Origin: Acetobacteraceae bacterium
GTDB lineage: Bacteria; Pseudomonadota; Alphaproteobacteria; Acetobacterales; Acetobacteraceae
Length of the DNA stretch: 61,183 nt
Direction of reading: 5' to 3'
Assembly (NCBI GenBank): GCA_947371015.1
Contig: CANBNK010000018.1
Span: forward strand, 1 to 61,183
Shown: positions 47,801-57,380 of the stretch, piece by piece
Layout: each line of letters opens with the position of its first letter
How positions within the stretch are numbered: the stretch's first letter is position 1
Made by a program: the position numbers and the translations under genes
The notes under the pieces: model-generated
What the model was told of the DNA's origin: nothing
Database searches by the model: none
What the model saw: the letters and a program-made list of their open reading frames with translations, nothing else

Positions 47801-48220
47801 GCCATGCCAGGTCAGCGGTGAGTTTGGCTCCGGCGTCCTGTCCGGAGTGGCGGCGCTTCCTTACCAGTGGCGCCCTGCATAGCCCTCCGGCGCAGATGCC
47901 GTCCTGATGCTAAATGATTGTGCAGGCGCTTCGGCTTGAAGCCTTGCACCTGCACCGGCGAGCTGGTGCATCCTGACGTTGCGGAGCGCCTGGCGACAGC
48001 GCGAGACGCCCCGGCGCACCGACGCGCTACGATCCGGAACCCGGCCGCCATGGGCACACGCCCAAAGGCGGCGCTTCCGGTCGAATGGGACCCCTCTTTC
48101 CGGCACGGCAACCCTGCCAACCACCGGTGTGGGTCGCGCGCCGAACCCGACCGTTGGCTGCGTGCACTTTAAAGACTTCCATTTCCAATGTTGCGCTTTC
48201 AGACTTGAGGCGGTTGTCAC
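47801..48220. other. 420-base gap with a hairpin-rich stretch, no gene supported
   Basis: Open frames here lack ribosome sites and family features. One clear hairpin, TGCACC...GGTGCA, lies near 47950-47970. The 3' part may be the leader of the SGNH-like gene. Base composition is mixed, with lower-GC stretches near 47900 and 48170-48210. Confidence 0.4.
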
Positions 48221-49570
48221 TTGCAGTCAGTTACAGGCGTTGCGCCTCGTTGCCTCATGGTCGGTACGTCCAACACCATACGTCGCAATGGATACATGCG
48301 CTTCCTGCGCACGCTGGAGCCCGACTTGGCGATGCAGGTTGAGGCCGTCGGCGGCAGTACGAGCGTGCTGCTGCCGTATGTTCTAGGTTGCGTACCAGTC
48401 AGTGGCGTTTCCCACGTCGTCATCGACACATTCGTGAACGACGTCATGCACGCGGCGCGCTCCCCCGACGGGGGAGATGTTTGTGAATCCGTACTGTTCC
48501 AGTCGGCTGAATGGCTAGTGAGCCAGGGCAAGCGGGTCGCGCTGGTGCTGCTGCCACAACTGAATGCCGGTACGCAGCAGGCGGCACTGCGGGCCCGATG
48601 GCGGGCGCGGGCCGCGCAGAGCGGCATCGTGGTCATCGATGGCTGCGGCATCGCCGACGCTCTGGCTGACCAGGCCGACCTGGGCAAAAGCGAATTGTTC
48701 CTCGATCCCCAGCATCCGGCCTGGCCGGTCACGCTCATCCTGGCCCAGCGCATCTCGGCGTTCCTGCATGAAGAACTGCCGGCGGGACGGGTTCGACCGA
48801 CCACGCCGGCACCCTTCCAGGTTGTCGCACCGATTTCGGCCGATGGCGCGACCTTGCAACGCCAAACCGCCCTGCTGTCGAAGAGCTATGCCTGCCTGGC
48901 GGGCGATCAGTCTGGCAACGTGGCGCTGAGGGCACCTATGCTGCTGGTTGGCGTTGCCTTGAACGCGGCCCGGCGTGCCGGCGTGCTTGAGATAAAATCC
49001 GAGACTGGCCAGGTCATGCTGGAGTTAGACTACGTTATGGAGGTCGATTCCGGCAAACAGGCCGAGATGCGTCATGTCATTATGACCTTGCCGCGACCCC
49101 TGCTTGGCCGGCGCTTCGACGTCATGGCCGTTCCCGGGACGCAGACCTCCGCCGAACGGCCGCCGGGGGTGGAGGTGGAGGCATTGGTATTCTGCGCCCC
49201 TGACGTGGCTGCCAAAGTCGCCCCGGCGCCAGCTTCGGTCGAAGCCGAGCGGTCATTTCCCGCAACCCTCCTGACGCCGGCCGAACTTGCCATCGGTGTC
49301 GCGGCAGGGATGACGCCGGTTCAGACGAGCAACGCTGATATCCTGGGCTTCTATCGGCAATACGTGATGGGCATCAAGCCGATTTGGGCGGCCGGCCCGG
49401 TTCGCACTGCAACCATCATGGCCGACCTGGCTGCCCTGTGTGGCGGTGCCAATGTAGCGAAGCGGGTGCTGATCCGCGCCATGAAAGACCTGCCGGATTC
49501 TGTTGCGTTGAAGGAACATCTTGCCGAGATCAGGGCAGGTCGGACTGCCAAGTCGCAGCGCAAGCCCTGA
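48221..49570 (+). CDS. SGNH-hydrolase-like protein of unknown function
   Basis: A 449-residue protein with a TTG start preceded by GAGG. The N-terminal half looks like a degenerate SGNH/GDSL fold: LMVGTSNTIRR gives a serine in block I, VIDTFVND a likely block-III asparagine, and LDPQHPA the DxxH of block V. The second half (about 230-449) has a beta-rich part and a helical tail. SGNH proteins act as esterases or O-acetyltransferases on glycans, and its position between sulfotransferase and pyruvyltransferase genes fits such a role. An ATG at 48257 would cut the first strand. No signal peptide is visible. I cannot assign the family firmly. Confidence 0.6.
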   Translation: MQSVTGVAPRCLMVGTSNTIRRNGYMRFLRTLEPDLAMQVEAVGGSTSVLLPYVLGCVPVSGVSHVVIDTFVNDVMHAARSPDGGDVCESVLFQSAEWLVSQGKRVALVLLPQLNAGTQQAALRARWRARAAQSGIVVIDGCGIADALADQADLGKSELFLDPQHPAWPVTLILAQRISAFLHEELPAGRVRPTTPAPFQVVAPISADGATLQRQTALLSKSYACLAGDQSGNVALRAPMLLVGVALNAARRAGVLEIKSETGQVMLELDYVMEVDSGKQAEMRHVIMTLPRPLLGRRFDVMAVPGTQTSAERPPGVEVEALVFCAPDVAAKVAPAPASVEAERSFPATLLTPAELAIGVAAGMTPVQTSNADILGFYRQYVMGIKPIWAAGPVRTATIMADLAALCGGANVAKRVLIRAMKDLPDSVALKEHLAEIRAGRTAKSQRKP

Positions 49571-49665
49571 TCCCGAACGCTTCCGCCGCGCTTGCTGCGT
49601 CGCGGGCGATGCTGCCACCGCCCACAAAACCCCGAAGGCGGCGCTGATCGCGCCGGACTGGCGCT

Positions 49666-50631
49666 TCAGGCCAGCGCAGGCACAGCCATGGTTGACTTGG
49701 CGGTGGTCGCCATGTCCTTGACCAGGGCGGCGTAGCTGTCCCGCCGCAGCTTGCGGAAGGTGGCCAGCGCTTCCTGTTCTGCCGAGCCCCAGAAGGCGAA
49801 GCGGTGCGGTTCCACCTTTTCCGCCCGGCCCGGGGAGATGACACGGCGCGCGCTGCCGAAGACGTCCTCCAGCAGGCTGGTGATCTTTGGCGTGTTGGAT
49901 TCCACCGCCAGGAAGGGGCAGCCGGCATTGATCGCCAGGCAGACCGAATGGTAGCGACCAGTGAACAGGATGTTCAGCGCATACAGGCTTCTGGCGTAGC
50001 CGCGCACGGTGATCGGCGGTTCTCCGGCCGGTGCGCGCAACAGGTTGCGCGGGTAGCCGCGGCGCTTGGCGAAGTCGATCAGCTTTTCGGAAACCGACTT
50101 CATCGCTGAATCGGTCACGGCCACGACGACCTCCTCGGCGCTGGGGCGGCCGCGGCGTTCCTTGAACAACTCATGGTGGAACGACAGGTCTGGTGCGTAG
50201 GACGGCGCCGGCAGGCCGAACGAAACCGCCTCCGCGATGCTGGCGCGGTCGCGTACCGAGACCATGCTGAACTGGCGCAAGTCATCGTAGATGCTGGCGT
50301 CGTTGGCCGCGAGCGTGGCGTTGACGAGGATGACGGGGATGCCGAGGTCCCGGCCGTAGGGGCCCAACCGCGCGAGAAGCTTGGCGCGCGGGTTGGAGTG
50401 ATGAATTGTGCCTTCGCCGTTGATGATGATGGCGCCAGCCTTGGCAGCCGCCGCCTTGAACGCGTCATCTTCCTGCCAGTTGGTGCCGGCGGGCTGCGAA
50501 TGGATAGGCTTCATGCCGGCGCTGGCCAATATGGTCGAGAGGCTCTGCATCACTGCCTGGCACCCGACATGACCCTGGCGGGTGTCATTGGCAACGACAA
50601 CCGGCAGAGCAGTCTCATTCATGCTGGTCAC
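49666..50631 (-). CDS. Polysaccharide pyruvyl transferase family protein
   Basis: A 321-residue protein. The GT-B-like fold is indicated by GAIIINGEGTIHHSNPRAK (NGEGT being the family signature), the VSVRDRASIAEAV helix and FTGRYHSVCLAINAGCPFLAVESNTPK split over residues about 224-250, with the GRYH motif common to PssM and WcaK relatives. Such enzymes add pyruvate ketals from PEP to sugars in exopolysaccharides; some relatives have other polysaccharide roles. A GTG at 50631 is used because AAGGA lies 8 bases before it; an in-frame ATG at 50622 is possible. Confidence 0.83.
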   Translation of the reverse strand: MTSMNETALPVVVANDTRQGHVGCQAVMQSLSTILASAGMKPIHSQPAGTNWQEDDAFKAAAAKAGAIIINGEGTIHHSNPRAKLLARLGPYGRDLGIPVILVNATLAANDASIYDDLRQFSMVSVRDRASIAEAVSFGLPAPSYAPDLSFHHELFKERRGRPSAEEVVVAVTDSAMKSVSEKLIDFAKRRGYPRNLLRAPAGEPPITVRGYARSLYALNILFTGRYHSVCLAINAGCPFLAVESNTPKITSLLEDVFGSARRVISPGRAEKVEPHRFAFWGSAEQEALATFRKLRRDSYAALVKDMATTAKSTMAVPALA

Positions 50632-50714
50632 CGAATGGATCCTTCATGTGCTTGTTGCCTCGCCTGGCCGGGCCGTTGATGAAGAGGCTTGCGGAATGAA
50701 GCGGTTAGGCTTGT

Positions 50715-51479
50715 TCAATCGTACAGGGATATAACCCGCGGATCGTCGGTTTCCTTCAGAAACTTCAACACGTCGATATAACGAGCCGTTAACGTCGTGA
50801 TGGTTTCCGGCTGCAACTCGTGCCGATGCCGCCCCGGCATGGTGTCCGAGCCTTCCCAGCGCTGGCCGATCCAGCGCTTGTTGTCAGCCAGGTTCTCGAC
50901 CCGTTCGGCTTCCACCCGGGCGCGGCGCCCCGGCGGCAGCTTGGCCATGCTGGTGCCGAACATCGCGGTGATCTTGGCAACCGCATCGTCGAAATACAGG
51001 CAATACAGCGCGTAGCCGATAAAGGTCCAGTTCGCCGGCGGGCAGTCTTTCACCACGCGGGCCAGCACGTCATAGTCACGGAACTTCGGCTTGGACAGCA
51101 CATGCGCGTCGATGCCGACCTGCCGGGCCTTTTCCGCCCGGGCGGCGGCCTTTTCGGGCGTGTCGCCGGGCATCGGGTGGGTAAACTCCCAGAAGTATTT
51201 GTTGCAGTGCAGGTCGCGCGGGTCCCGCGTATTGATGATGAAGTTATAAGCCGAGAGGTCCAGCTTCGGGTTCCAGCGCATCGGCGCGTTGAACAGGACG
51301 ATGTGGTCCTCCGGCGGCGGCTCGAAGTCGCGGATCTTTTCCCGGTCGGCCTCGGCTCCGCGGCCCAGTTCCTGCGCCTGGACGATAGAGGTGAAGCGCG
51401 GACCGGCCACCGCCTGGATCGTGCGCCACATCGACCCGGTGGCGCTGGTGGTGGTGGAGAGGAAAATCGTCGTCTTCAA
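50715..51479 (-). CDS. Sulfotransferase-like protein (divergent member)
   Basis: A 254-residue protein with a TTG start. The P-loop-like STTTSATGSMWRTI lies at about 8-21 and the 3'-phosphate motif is INTRDPRDLHCNKYF near 82-96. The C-terminal GRHRHELQPETI parallels the GDHRNKLSPETI block of the two sulfotransferases at 42.6 and 43.7 kb, so I place it in the same superfamily although overall identity is low. It would use PAPS. Its start is fixed because any later start would remove the P-loop. It lies 83 bases upstream of the pyruvyltransferase gene on the same strand. Confidence 0.72.
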   Translation of the reverse strand: MKTTIFLSTTTSATGSMWRTIQAVAGPRFTSIVQAQELGRGAEADREKIRDFEPPPEDHIVLFNAPMRWNPKLDLSAYNFIINTRDPRDLHCNKYFWEFTHPMPGDTPEKAAARAEKARQVGIDAHVLSKPKFRDYDVLARVVKDCPPANWTFIGYALYCLYFDDAVAKITAMFGTSMAKLPPGRRARVEAERVENLADNKRWIGQRWEGSDTMPGRHRHELQPETITTLTARYIDVLKFLKETDDPRVISLYD

Positions 51480-51586
51480 CCTGGCTATCCCTAAAGCGGC
51501 CCGCCGACTCCTGGCCGCGTGGCCCAGCTTAGCCCAGTCATGAATGAATCATCCACCAGCCCGGCATCAGGGCAATGCCGCAAGGT

Positions 51587-52561
51587 TCAGCGCACACCCA
51601 TGCGCAGCAGGTCGTGCAGGTGCAGGATGCCGATGGGCTTGCCCTGGTCCAGCACGAACATGCTGCTGATCCGCTGGTCGTTCATCATGCGCAGCAGGTC
51701 GGCGGCCAGGAGTTCCGGGGAAGCCGCTCGCGGCTTGGCGGTCATCACGCTGGCCACCGCGCTGTCCATGGCGTGGCCGTGTTGCAGGGCGCGGCGCAGG
51801 TCGCCATCGGTCAGCACGCCGGCCAGGCTGCCATCCGGGGCGGTGACGCCGGTGACGCCGAAGCGCCGCGAGGTCATCTCCAGGATGGCTTCCTGCAAGG
51901 TCGCGGTCTCCGGCACCAGCGGCAGTTCGTCGGCGCCATGCATCAGGTCCCGCGCGCGCTTCAACTGGGACCCCAGCTTGCCGCCGGGGTGGACCGCGCG
52001 GAAGTCCTCGGGAGAGAAGCCGCGGGCTTCCAGCAGGCACATCGCCAGGGCGTCGCCCAGCGCCAGCTGCATGGCGGTGCTGGTGGTGGGGGCCAGGCCG
52101 TTGGGGCAGGCTTCCGGCATGCGCGGCAGCAGCAGCGGCAGGTCAGCCGAGGAGCCCAGGGCGCTTTCGGCGCGCGAGGTGATGGCGATGAGCGGTACGC
52201 CGAAGCGGCGGGTGAAGGCGATGATATCGGCCAGCTCCGGCGCCTCGCCTGACCAGGACAGGGCGAGGACCACGTCGTCCCGGCCGATCATGCCGAGGTC
52301 GCCATGGCTGGCTTCGGCCGGGTGGACGAAGTGCGACGGCGTGCCGGTGGAGGCCATGGTGGCGGCGATCTTGCGGCCGATATGGCCGGACTTGCCCATG
52401 CCGGTGACGATGACGCGGCCGGAATGGGCCAGCACCAGTTCCACCGCGCGCAGCACCGCGTCGCCCAAAGCGCCGGCCAGGGCGGTGCCCAGGGCCTGCA
52501 GGCCCTCGACTTCCAACTGGACGGTGCTGATGAGGGTATGCCGCTGCGGTGTGTCGCTCAT
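51587..52561 (-). CDS. kdsD: Arabinose-5-phosphate isomerase, KpsF/GutQ family
   Basis: A 324-residue protein with an SIS domain (residues about 40-175) followed by two CBS domains. [31 protein letters not shown] and [14 protein letters not shown] are the sugar-phosphate isomerase motifs. It converts ribulose 5-phosphate to arabinose 5-phosphate, the first step to Kdo. The start overlaps the kdsB stop as ATGA. It is the last gene of a kdsA-kdsB-kdsD operon. In capsule loci the equivalent is called kpsF. Confidence 0.94.
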   Translation of the reverse strand: MSDTPQRHTLISTVQLEVEGLQALGTALAGALGDAVLRAVELVLAHSGRVIVTGMGKSGHIGRKIAATMASTGTPSHFVHPAEASHGDLGMIGRDDVVLALSWSGEAPELADIIAFTRRFGVPLIAITSRAESALGSSADLPLLLPRMPEACPNGLAPTTSTAMQLALGDALAMCLLEARGFSPEDFRAVHPGGKLGSQLKRARDLMHGADELPLVPETATLQEAILEMTSRRFGVTGVTAPDGSLAGVLTDGDLRRALQHGHAMDSAVASVMTAKPRAASPELLAADLLRMMNDQRISSMFVLDQGKPIGILHLHDLLRMGVR

Positions 52562-53283
52562 GCCAGCATCTCCCGTGCGCGGACCAGGTCCTGCGGCGTA
52601 TCAACCCCGAAGGGCACATCGGCTACCGCCACCGCGTCCACGCGCATGCCGGCTTCCAATGCGCGCAACTGCTCCAGCTTCTCACGCAGTTCAAGCGGGG
52701 AAGGCAGCAGCGTGACAAACCGGGACAAGGCGGTACGGCGCCAGGCATAGAGGCCGATATGGTGCCACAACGGCCCTTCACCCCAGGGCGCCGTGGCGCG
52801 GGTGAAGTAGAGGCAGCGGAAATGGCCCGGCGCGATGGTGGTGCCGACCATCTTGACGACCGAGGATGCGGTGCGGTCCTCCTCGCGGTCGATCTCGGCC
52901 ACCAGGGTGGCCAGGTCCACGCTCGGGTCGGCCATCGGCCGCAGCGCGGCGCTGATGACGGCGGGGTCGATGGTCGGCAGGTCGCCCTGGACGTTCAGCA
53001 CCACGTCATGGCGGCCTTCCGGGTCCAGCGCCTCAAGGGCCTCATGGATGCGGTCCGAGCCGGAAGGGTGGTCGGCGCGGGTCATCTGCACGCGACCGCC
53101 GGCGGCCCGCACAACAGCGGCGATCTCAGGGCTGTCGGTGGCGACCACGACATCCCCGGCGCCGGCGGCCAGGGCGCGGCGCCAGACATGCAGGATCATC
53201 GGCTGGCCGTTGATGTCGGCGAGCGGCTTGCCCGGCAGGCGGCTTGCTGCCATCCGGGCCGGGATCATCACGATGGGGTTCAT
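52558..53283 (-). CDS. kdsB: 3-deoxy-manno-octulosonate cytidylyltransferase
   Basis: A 241-residue CMP-Kdo synthetase. The N-terminal [18 protein letters not shown] contains the nucleotide-binding loop, and [21 protein letters not shown] and [13 protein letters not shown] are family motifs. It activates Kdo as CMP-Kdo for the lipid A core or a capsule linker. It starts 9 bases after the kdsA stop and overlaps kdsD. In capsule loci the equivalent is kpsU. Confidence 0.96.
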   Translation of the reverse strand: MNPIVMIPARMAASRLPGKPLADINGQPMILHVWRRALAAGAGDVVVATDSPEIAAVVRAAGGRVQMTRADHPSGSDRIHEALEALDPEGRHDVVLNVQGDLPTIDPAVISAALRPMADPSVDLATLVAEIDREEDRTASSVVKMVGTTIAPGHFRCLYFTRATAPWGEGPLWHHIGLYAWRRTALSRFVTLLPSPLELREKLEQLRALEAGMRVDAVAVADVPFGVDTPQDLVRAREMLA

Positions 53284-53292
53284 CGGTCGGGT

Positions 53293-54141
53293 CTAGCCAG
53301 CCGCGGCCGGGGTTGGGAAGGCCTTGACCACCGCGTCGATGGCCTGGAGCCGGGCGATCAGCGCTTCGAAATCGCGCAGCGGCACCATGTTGGGGCCATC
53401 CGACGGCGCGTTGTCGGGGTCCTCATGGGTTTCGATGAACAGGCCGGCGACGCCCACGGCCACCGCGGCGCGGGCCAGGCTTTCGACGAACTCCCGCTGG
53501 CCACCCGAGGAGGTGCCGTTGCCGCCGGGTTGCTGCACCGAATGGGTGGCGTCGAAGATCACCGGGTGGCCGGTGCGCGCCATGATCGGCAGCGAGCGCA
53601 TGTCCGAGACCAGGGTATTGTAGCCGAAGGAGGCGCCGCGTTCGGTCAGCATGACCTTCGGGTTTCCGGCGCCGGTGATCTTGGCGGCGACGTTCACCAT
53701 GTCCCAGGGCGCCAGGAACTGGCCCTTCTTGACGTTGACCACACGGCCGGTGGCGGCGGCGGCCAGCAGCAGGTCGGTCTGGCGGCAGAGGAAGGCGGGG
53801 ATTTGCAGCACGTCCACCGCTGCCGCGATGGCGGCGCAATGGGTCGCCTCATGCACGTCGGTCAGCACCGGCAGGCCCAGCGTGTCGCGGATTTCCGCGA
53901 AGACCGGCAGCGCCGCGGCCATGCCGACGCCGCGGGCGGCGCTGGCAGAGGTGCGGTTGGCCTTGTCGTAGCTCGTCTTGTAGATCAGCCCGATGCCGCG
54001 CCGGTTGCAGATTTCCTTCAACGCTGTGGCGGTTTCCAGCGCGTGTGCCCGGCTTTCCATTTGGCAAGGGCCGGCGATCAGCACTATCGGCAAGTCATTA
54101 GCCACTCTCACCGAGCGGATTTCCAGAACTGGCAAAGCCAT
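53293..54141 (-). CDS. kdsA: 3-deoxy-8-phosphooctulonate synthase
   Basis: A 282-residue aldolase that joins arabinose 5-phosphate and PEP to Kdo 8-phosphate. The IAGPCQMESRAHALETA stretch, YKTSYDKANRTSASAARG, TDVHEATHC, QIPAFLCRQTDLL, NVKKGQFLAPWDM and the FDATHSVQQPGG motif are all present. The QIPAFLCRQ region and length match E. coli KdsA (284). It is the first gene of the Kdo operon, and the start is set by homology because the open frame runs upstream. No phosphatase (kdsC) lies nearby. Confidence 0.96.
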   Translation of the reverse strand: MALPVLEIRSVRVANDLPIVLIAGPCQMESRAHALETATALKEICNRRGIGLIYKTSYDKANRTSASAARGVGMAAALPVFAEIRDTLGLPVLTDVHEATHCAAIAAAVDVLQIPAFLCRQTDLLLAAAATGRVVNVKKGQFLAPWDMVNVAAKITGAGNPKVMLTERGASFGYNTLVSDMRSLPIMARTGHPVIFDATHSVQQPGGNGTSSGGQREFVESLARAAVAVGVAGLFIETHEDPDNAPSDGPNMVPLRDFEALIARLQAIDAVVKAFPTPAAAG

Positions 54142-54532
54142 GTCCACACCAATGTTAGGATAAGCTATCAGTATATCGCCATGGGACTGCCCTGCCAACC
54201 AGCAAAACCCGGGGTTCTCATGCGCCAGCCGCAGGGGTGGGCAGCCGGCCTGGCCGGTGGTGGCGCGCCGCGGCCGCAGGCTGCGCCGCTGACAGGCCCA
54301 GGTGGAAGGCTGGATGCTGCGGCGCGGCAAGACCTGGGCGGGAGCGCGCCCGACCGGCGGCTGCCGAAAACGCCCCGCCGGCGCAGTATTTTTGTTCGTG
54401 CTCACGTTGACAATATAGGACAAGCAAATGGCGGCCGAGTGCTGGCGTAGGGCAATTCTTTCTGCTAGCCGTGCTCAAGTTTAGTCGACCGGCGTGGCGA
54501 CCCGCCGTGCCCTTTCGCCTTGGAGTTCATGG
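54142..54532. other. Divergent promoter region between kdsA and cysD
   Basis: No supported gene in 391 bases. A possible sigma70-like promoter toward cysD is TTGTTC (54392-54397), 16 bases, TATAGG (54414-54419), in an AT-richer stretch of otherwise GC-rich DNA. A perfect TTGACA at 54407-54412 has no good partner. The region near kdsA is also AT-richer and may hold its promoter. Confidence 0.35.
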
Positions 54533-55453
54533 ATGACGGCCTCGTCTGCATCCCGCCTGACCCCGCATCTTCGCCGGCTTGAGGCTGAGGGTATTGCCAT
54601 CATCCGGGAGGTCGCAGCCAGCTTCCGCAACCCGGTGCTGCTCTACTCCATCGGCAAGGACAGCAGCGTGGTGCTGCAGTTGGCCATGAAGGCCTTCGCG
54701 CCCGGGCCGCTGCCCTTCCCGCTGCTGCACATCGCCACCGGCTGGGACTTCAAGGCGATGCTGGACTTCCGCGATGCGCGGGTGGCCGAGCTGGGGCTGA
54801 AGCTGCACGTCCATTCCAATCCGGAAGGCATCGCCCGCGGCATCGGCCCGCTGACCCATGGCAGCCAGTTGCACATGTCGGTCATGGGGACCGAAGCGCT
54901 GAAGCAGGCGCTGGACATGCACGGGTTCGACGCCGCGCTGGGCGGTGCCCGCCGCGACGAGGAAAAGGCCCGCGCCAAGGAGCGCGTGTTCAGCCATCGC
55001 GCCCCCGGCCATGTGTGGGAACCGCGCAGCCAGCGGCCGGAACTGTGGGGCCTGTACAATACCCGCATCAACTCCGGAGAAACGATGCGCGTCTTCCCGC
55101 TGTCCAACTGGACCGAGTTCGATGTGTGGGACTACATCGCCGCCGAGGACATCCCGATCGTGCCGCTGTACTACGCGGCGGAACGGCCGATGGTCAGGCG
55201 CTCCGGCGCGCTGATCATGCGCGACGATCAGCGCATGCCGCTGGAGCAGGGCGAGCAGGAGGAGATGATGTGGGTGCGCTTCCGCACCATGGGCGACTGG
55301 CCGCTGACCGGCGCGCATGAAAGCCGCGCGGCCGACATCCACCAGGTGATGGACGAGCTCCGTACCTCCAAGACCAGCGAGCGCCAGGGCCGCCTGATCG
55401 ACAGCGACCAGGAAGCCTCGATGGAACGGAAGAAGCGCGAGGGGTACTTCTGA
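54533..55453 (+). CDS. cysD: Sulfate adenylyltransferase subunit 2
   Basis: A 306-residue PP-loop ATP sulfurylase subunit. The motif is [18 protein letters not shown], with IGKDS in place of the canonical SGGKDS, and the family segments [31 protein letters not shown] and the C-terminal [16 protein letters not shown] are present. With CysN it makes adenosine 5'-phosphosulfate (APS) from sulfate and ATP. GGAG lies 7 bases before the start; an earlier start at 54494 lacks one. It is coupled to cysNC by a TGATG overlap. Confidence 0.95.
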   Translation: MTASSASRLTPHLRRLEAEGIAIIREVAASFRNPVLLYSIGKDSSVVLQLAMKAFAPGPLPFPLLHIATGWDFKAMLDFRDARVAELGLKLHVHSNPEGIARGIGPLTHGSQLHMSVMGTEALKQALDMHGFDAALGGARRDEEKARAKERVFSHRAPGHVWEPRSQRPELWGLYNTRINSGETMRVFPLSNWTEFDVWDYIAAEDIPIVPLYYAAERPMVRRSGALIMRDDQRMPLEQGEQEEMMWVRFRTMGDWPLTGAHESRAADIHQVMDELRTSKTSERQGRLIDSDQEASMERKKREGYF

Positions 55454-57318
55454 TGGACACCAACGTCGCCGGGGGCCAGCGCAGCCTGCTCCGCCTGCTG
55501 ACCTGCGGGTCGGTGGATGACGGCAAGTCCACCCTGATCGGCCGCATGCTGTACGACGCGCAGCAGATCATGGAGGACACCCTCGCCACCATCACCAAGG
55601 ACAGCCGCAAGCACGGCACGGTGGGCGAGGATGTCGACCTGGCGCTGCTGGTGGATGGCCTGGAGGCCGAGCGCCAGCAGGGCATCACCATCGATGTCGC
55701 CTACCGCTTCTTCGCCACGCCGAAGCGCAGCTTCATCGTGGCCGACTGCCCGGGCCATGAACAATACACCCGCAACATGGCGACCGGTGCGTCGAACTCC
55801 GACCTGGCCATCATCCTGGCGGATGCGCGCAAGGGCCTGCTGACGCAGACCAAGCGGCACAGCTACATCTGCTCGCTGCTGGGCATCAAGCACGTGGTGC
55901 TGGCGGTCAACAAGATCGACCTGATGGGCTTCGACCAGAAGGTGTTCGACCGCATCGTCGGCGAATATGCCAGCTTCGCCGCCGGCCTCGGCTTCCAGAC
56001 CATGCAGCCGATCCCACTCTCGGCCCGCTTCGGCGACAACGTGACCGGGCGTTCCGGCAACACCGCCTGGTATCGTGGCCCGACCCTGCTGGAACACCTG
56101 GAAGCGGTGAACACCGAGCAGGACGAGGTGGCCAAGCCCTTCCGTTTCCCGGTGCAGTGGGTCAACCGCCCGAACCTGGATTTCCGTGGGTTCAGCGGCA
56201 CCATCGCCAGCGGCTCGGTCTCGGTGGGCGACCCCATCGTGGTCGCCGCATCGGGCAAGACCAGCCAGGTCGCGCGCCTGTTGGGCAGCGAAGGCGAGAT
56301 GCAGAAGGCGGTCGCCTATGACGCCGTGACCATTGTCCTGACCGACGAAGTGGATGTGGCCCGCGGCGACGTGCTGGTGCCGCCGATGGACCGGCCGCCG
56401 GTCTCGGACCAGTTCGCCGCGCATATCCTGTGGATGGACGAGGAAGCGCTGCTGCCGGGTCGGCAATACCTGATGCGCACCGGCAACCTGTGGACCAATG
56501 CCTCCATCACCACCATCAAGCACCGGGTGGATGTGGGCACGCTGGAACACCAGCCGGCCAAGAAGCTGGAGCTGAACGAGATCGGCTTCTGCAACATCAG
56601 CACGTCGCAGCGCGTGCCGATGGACCCCTATGCCGAGAACCGGCAGATGGGCGGCTTCATTCTGGTGGACCGCTTCACCAACCGCACCGCCGGCTGCGGC
56701 ATGATGGACTTCCCGCTGCGGCGGGCGACCAACGTGCACCATGAGCAGTTCCTGGTGGACAAGGCGGCCCGCGCCGCGTTGGACAGCCAGAAGCCGATGG
56801 TGCTGTGGTTCACCGGCCTGTCCGGCTCGGGCAAGTCCACCGTGGCCAAGCTGGTGGAGAAGGCGCTGCACGCGCTTGGCCGGCACACCTACACGCTGGA
56901 CGGCGACAACCTGCGCCACGGCCTGAACAACGACCTGGGCTTCACCGACCAGGACCGGGTGGAAAACATCCGCCGCGTCGGCGAGGTTTCCAAGCTGATG
57001 GTCGATGCCGGCTTGATCGTGCTCTGCTCCTTCATCTCGCCATTCCGCGCCGAGCGGAACATGGTGCGGGAGATGCTGGAGCCCGGCGAGTTCGTCGAGA
57101 TCTTCGTCGACACGCCGCTGGAGGAATGCATCCGGCGCGACGCCAAGGGGCTGTATGCCCGGGCGAAGAGCGGCGCGATTGCCAACTTCACCGGCATCAG
57201 CAGCCCGTATGAAGCGCCGACCCAGGCCGAGATCGTGCTGGCCGGCGGCGCCGGCGCGACGCCGGATGCCCTGGCCGAGCAGGTGCTGGACCTGGTGGCG
57301 ACGCACCAACTCGGCTGA
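55453..57318 (+). CDS. cysNC: Bifunctional sulfate adenylyltransferase GTPase / adenylylsulfate kinase
   Basis: A 621-residue fusion. The CysN part has a GTPase P-loop GSVDDGKST (19-27), [11 protein letters not shown] and NKIDL. It is followed by two beta-barrel domains to about residue 440. The CysC part (about 448-621) has Walker [10 protein letters not shown] at 455-463, [11 protein letters not shown] and [14 protein letters not shown]. CysN drives ATP sulfurylase by GTP hydrolysis and CysC phosphorylates APS to PAPS. With CysD it is the PAPS supply for the three sulfotransferase-family proteins upstream. A strong bidirectional hairpin follows. Confidence 0.96.
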   Translation: MDTNVAGGQRSLLRLLTCGSVDDGKSTLIGRMLYDAQQIMEDTLATITKDSRKHGTVGEDVDLALLVDGLEAERQQGITIDVAYRFFATPKRSFIVADCPGHEQYTRNMATGASNSDLAIILADARKGLLTQTKRHSYICSLLGIKHVVLAVNKIDLMGFDQKVFDRIVGEYASFAAGLGFQTMQPIPLSARFGDNVTGRSGNTAWYRGPTLLEHLEAVNTEQDEVAKPFRFPVQWVNRPNLDFRGFSGTIASGSVSVGDPIVVAASGKTSQVARLLGSEGEMQKAVAYDAVTIVLTDEVDVARGDVLVPPMDRPPVSDQFAAHILWMDEEALLPGRQYLMRTGNLWTNASITTIKHRVDVGTLEHQPAKKLELNEIGFCNISTSQRVPMDPYAENRQMGGFILVDRFTNRTAGCGMMDFPLRRATNVHHEQFLVDKAARAALDSQKPMVLWFTGLSGSGKSTVAKLVEKALHALGRHTYTLDGDNLRHGLNNDLGFTDQDRVENIRRVGEVSKLMVDAGLIVLCSFISPFRAERNMVREMLEPGEFVEIFVDTPLEECIRRDAKGLYARAKSGAIANFTGISSPYEAPTQAEIVLAGGAGATPDALAEQVLDLVATHQLG

Positions 57319-57344
57319 ACCGGCTATCAGTTGGTAAATCCAAG

Positions 57345-57380
57345 CGCCGTCCGGGGGAACCCGGGCGGCGTTTGACGTTT
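57345..57380. terminator. Bidirectional terminator between cysNC and the GT4 gene
   Basis: CGCCGTCCGGG (57345-57355) and CCCGGGCGGCG (57360-57370) form an 11-bp stem with one G-U pair and loop GGAA. TTTGACGTTT follows on the plus strand. It serves cysNC and the convergent minus-strand gene ending at 57380. Confidence 0.75.

Noticed and set aside
47918-48172. Short plus-strand frames in the gap before the SGNH gene
   Set aside because: No Shine-Dalgarno, Arg/Pro/Ala-rich shadow-type composition, no motif.
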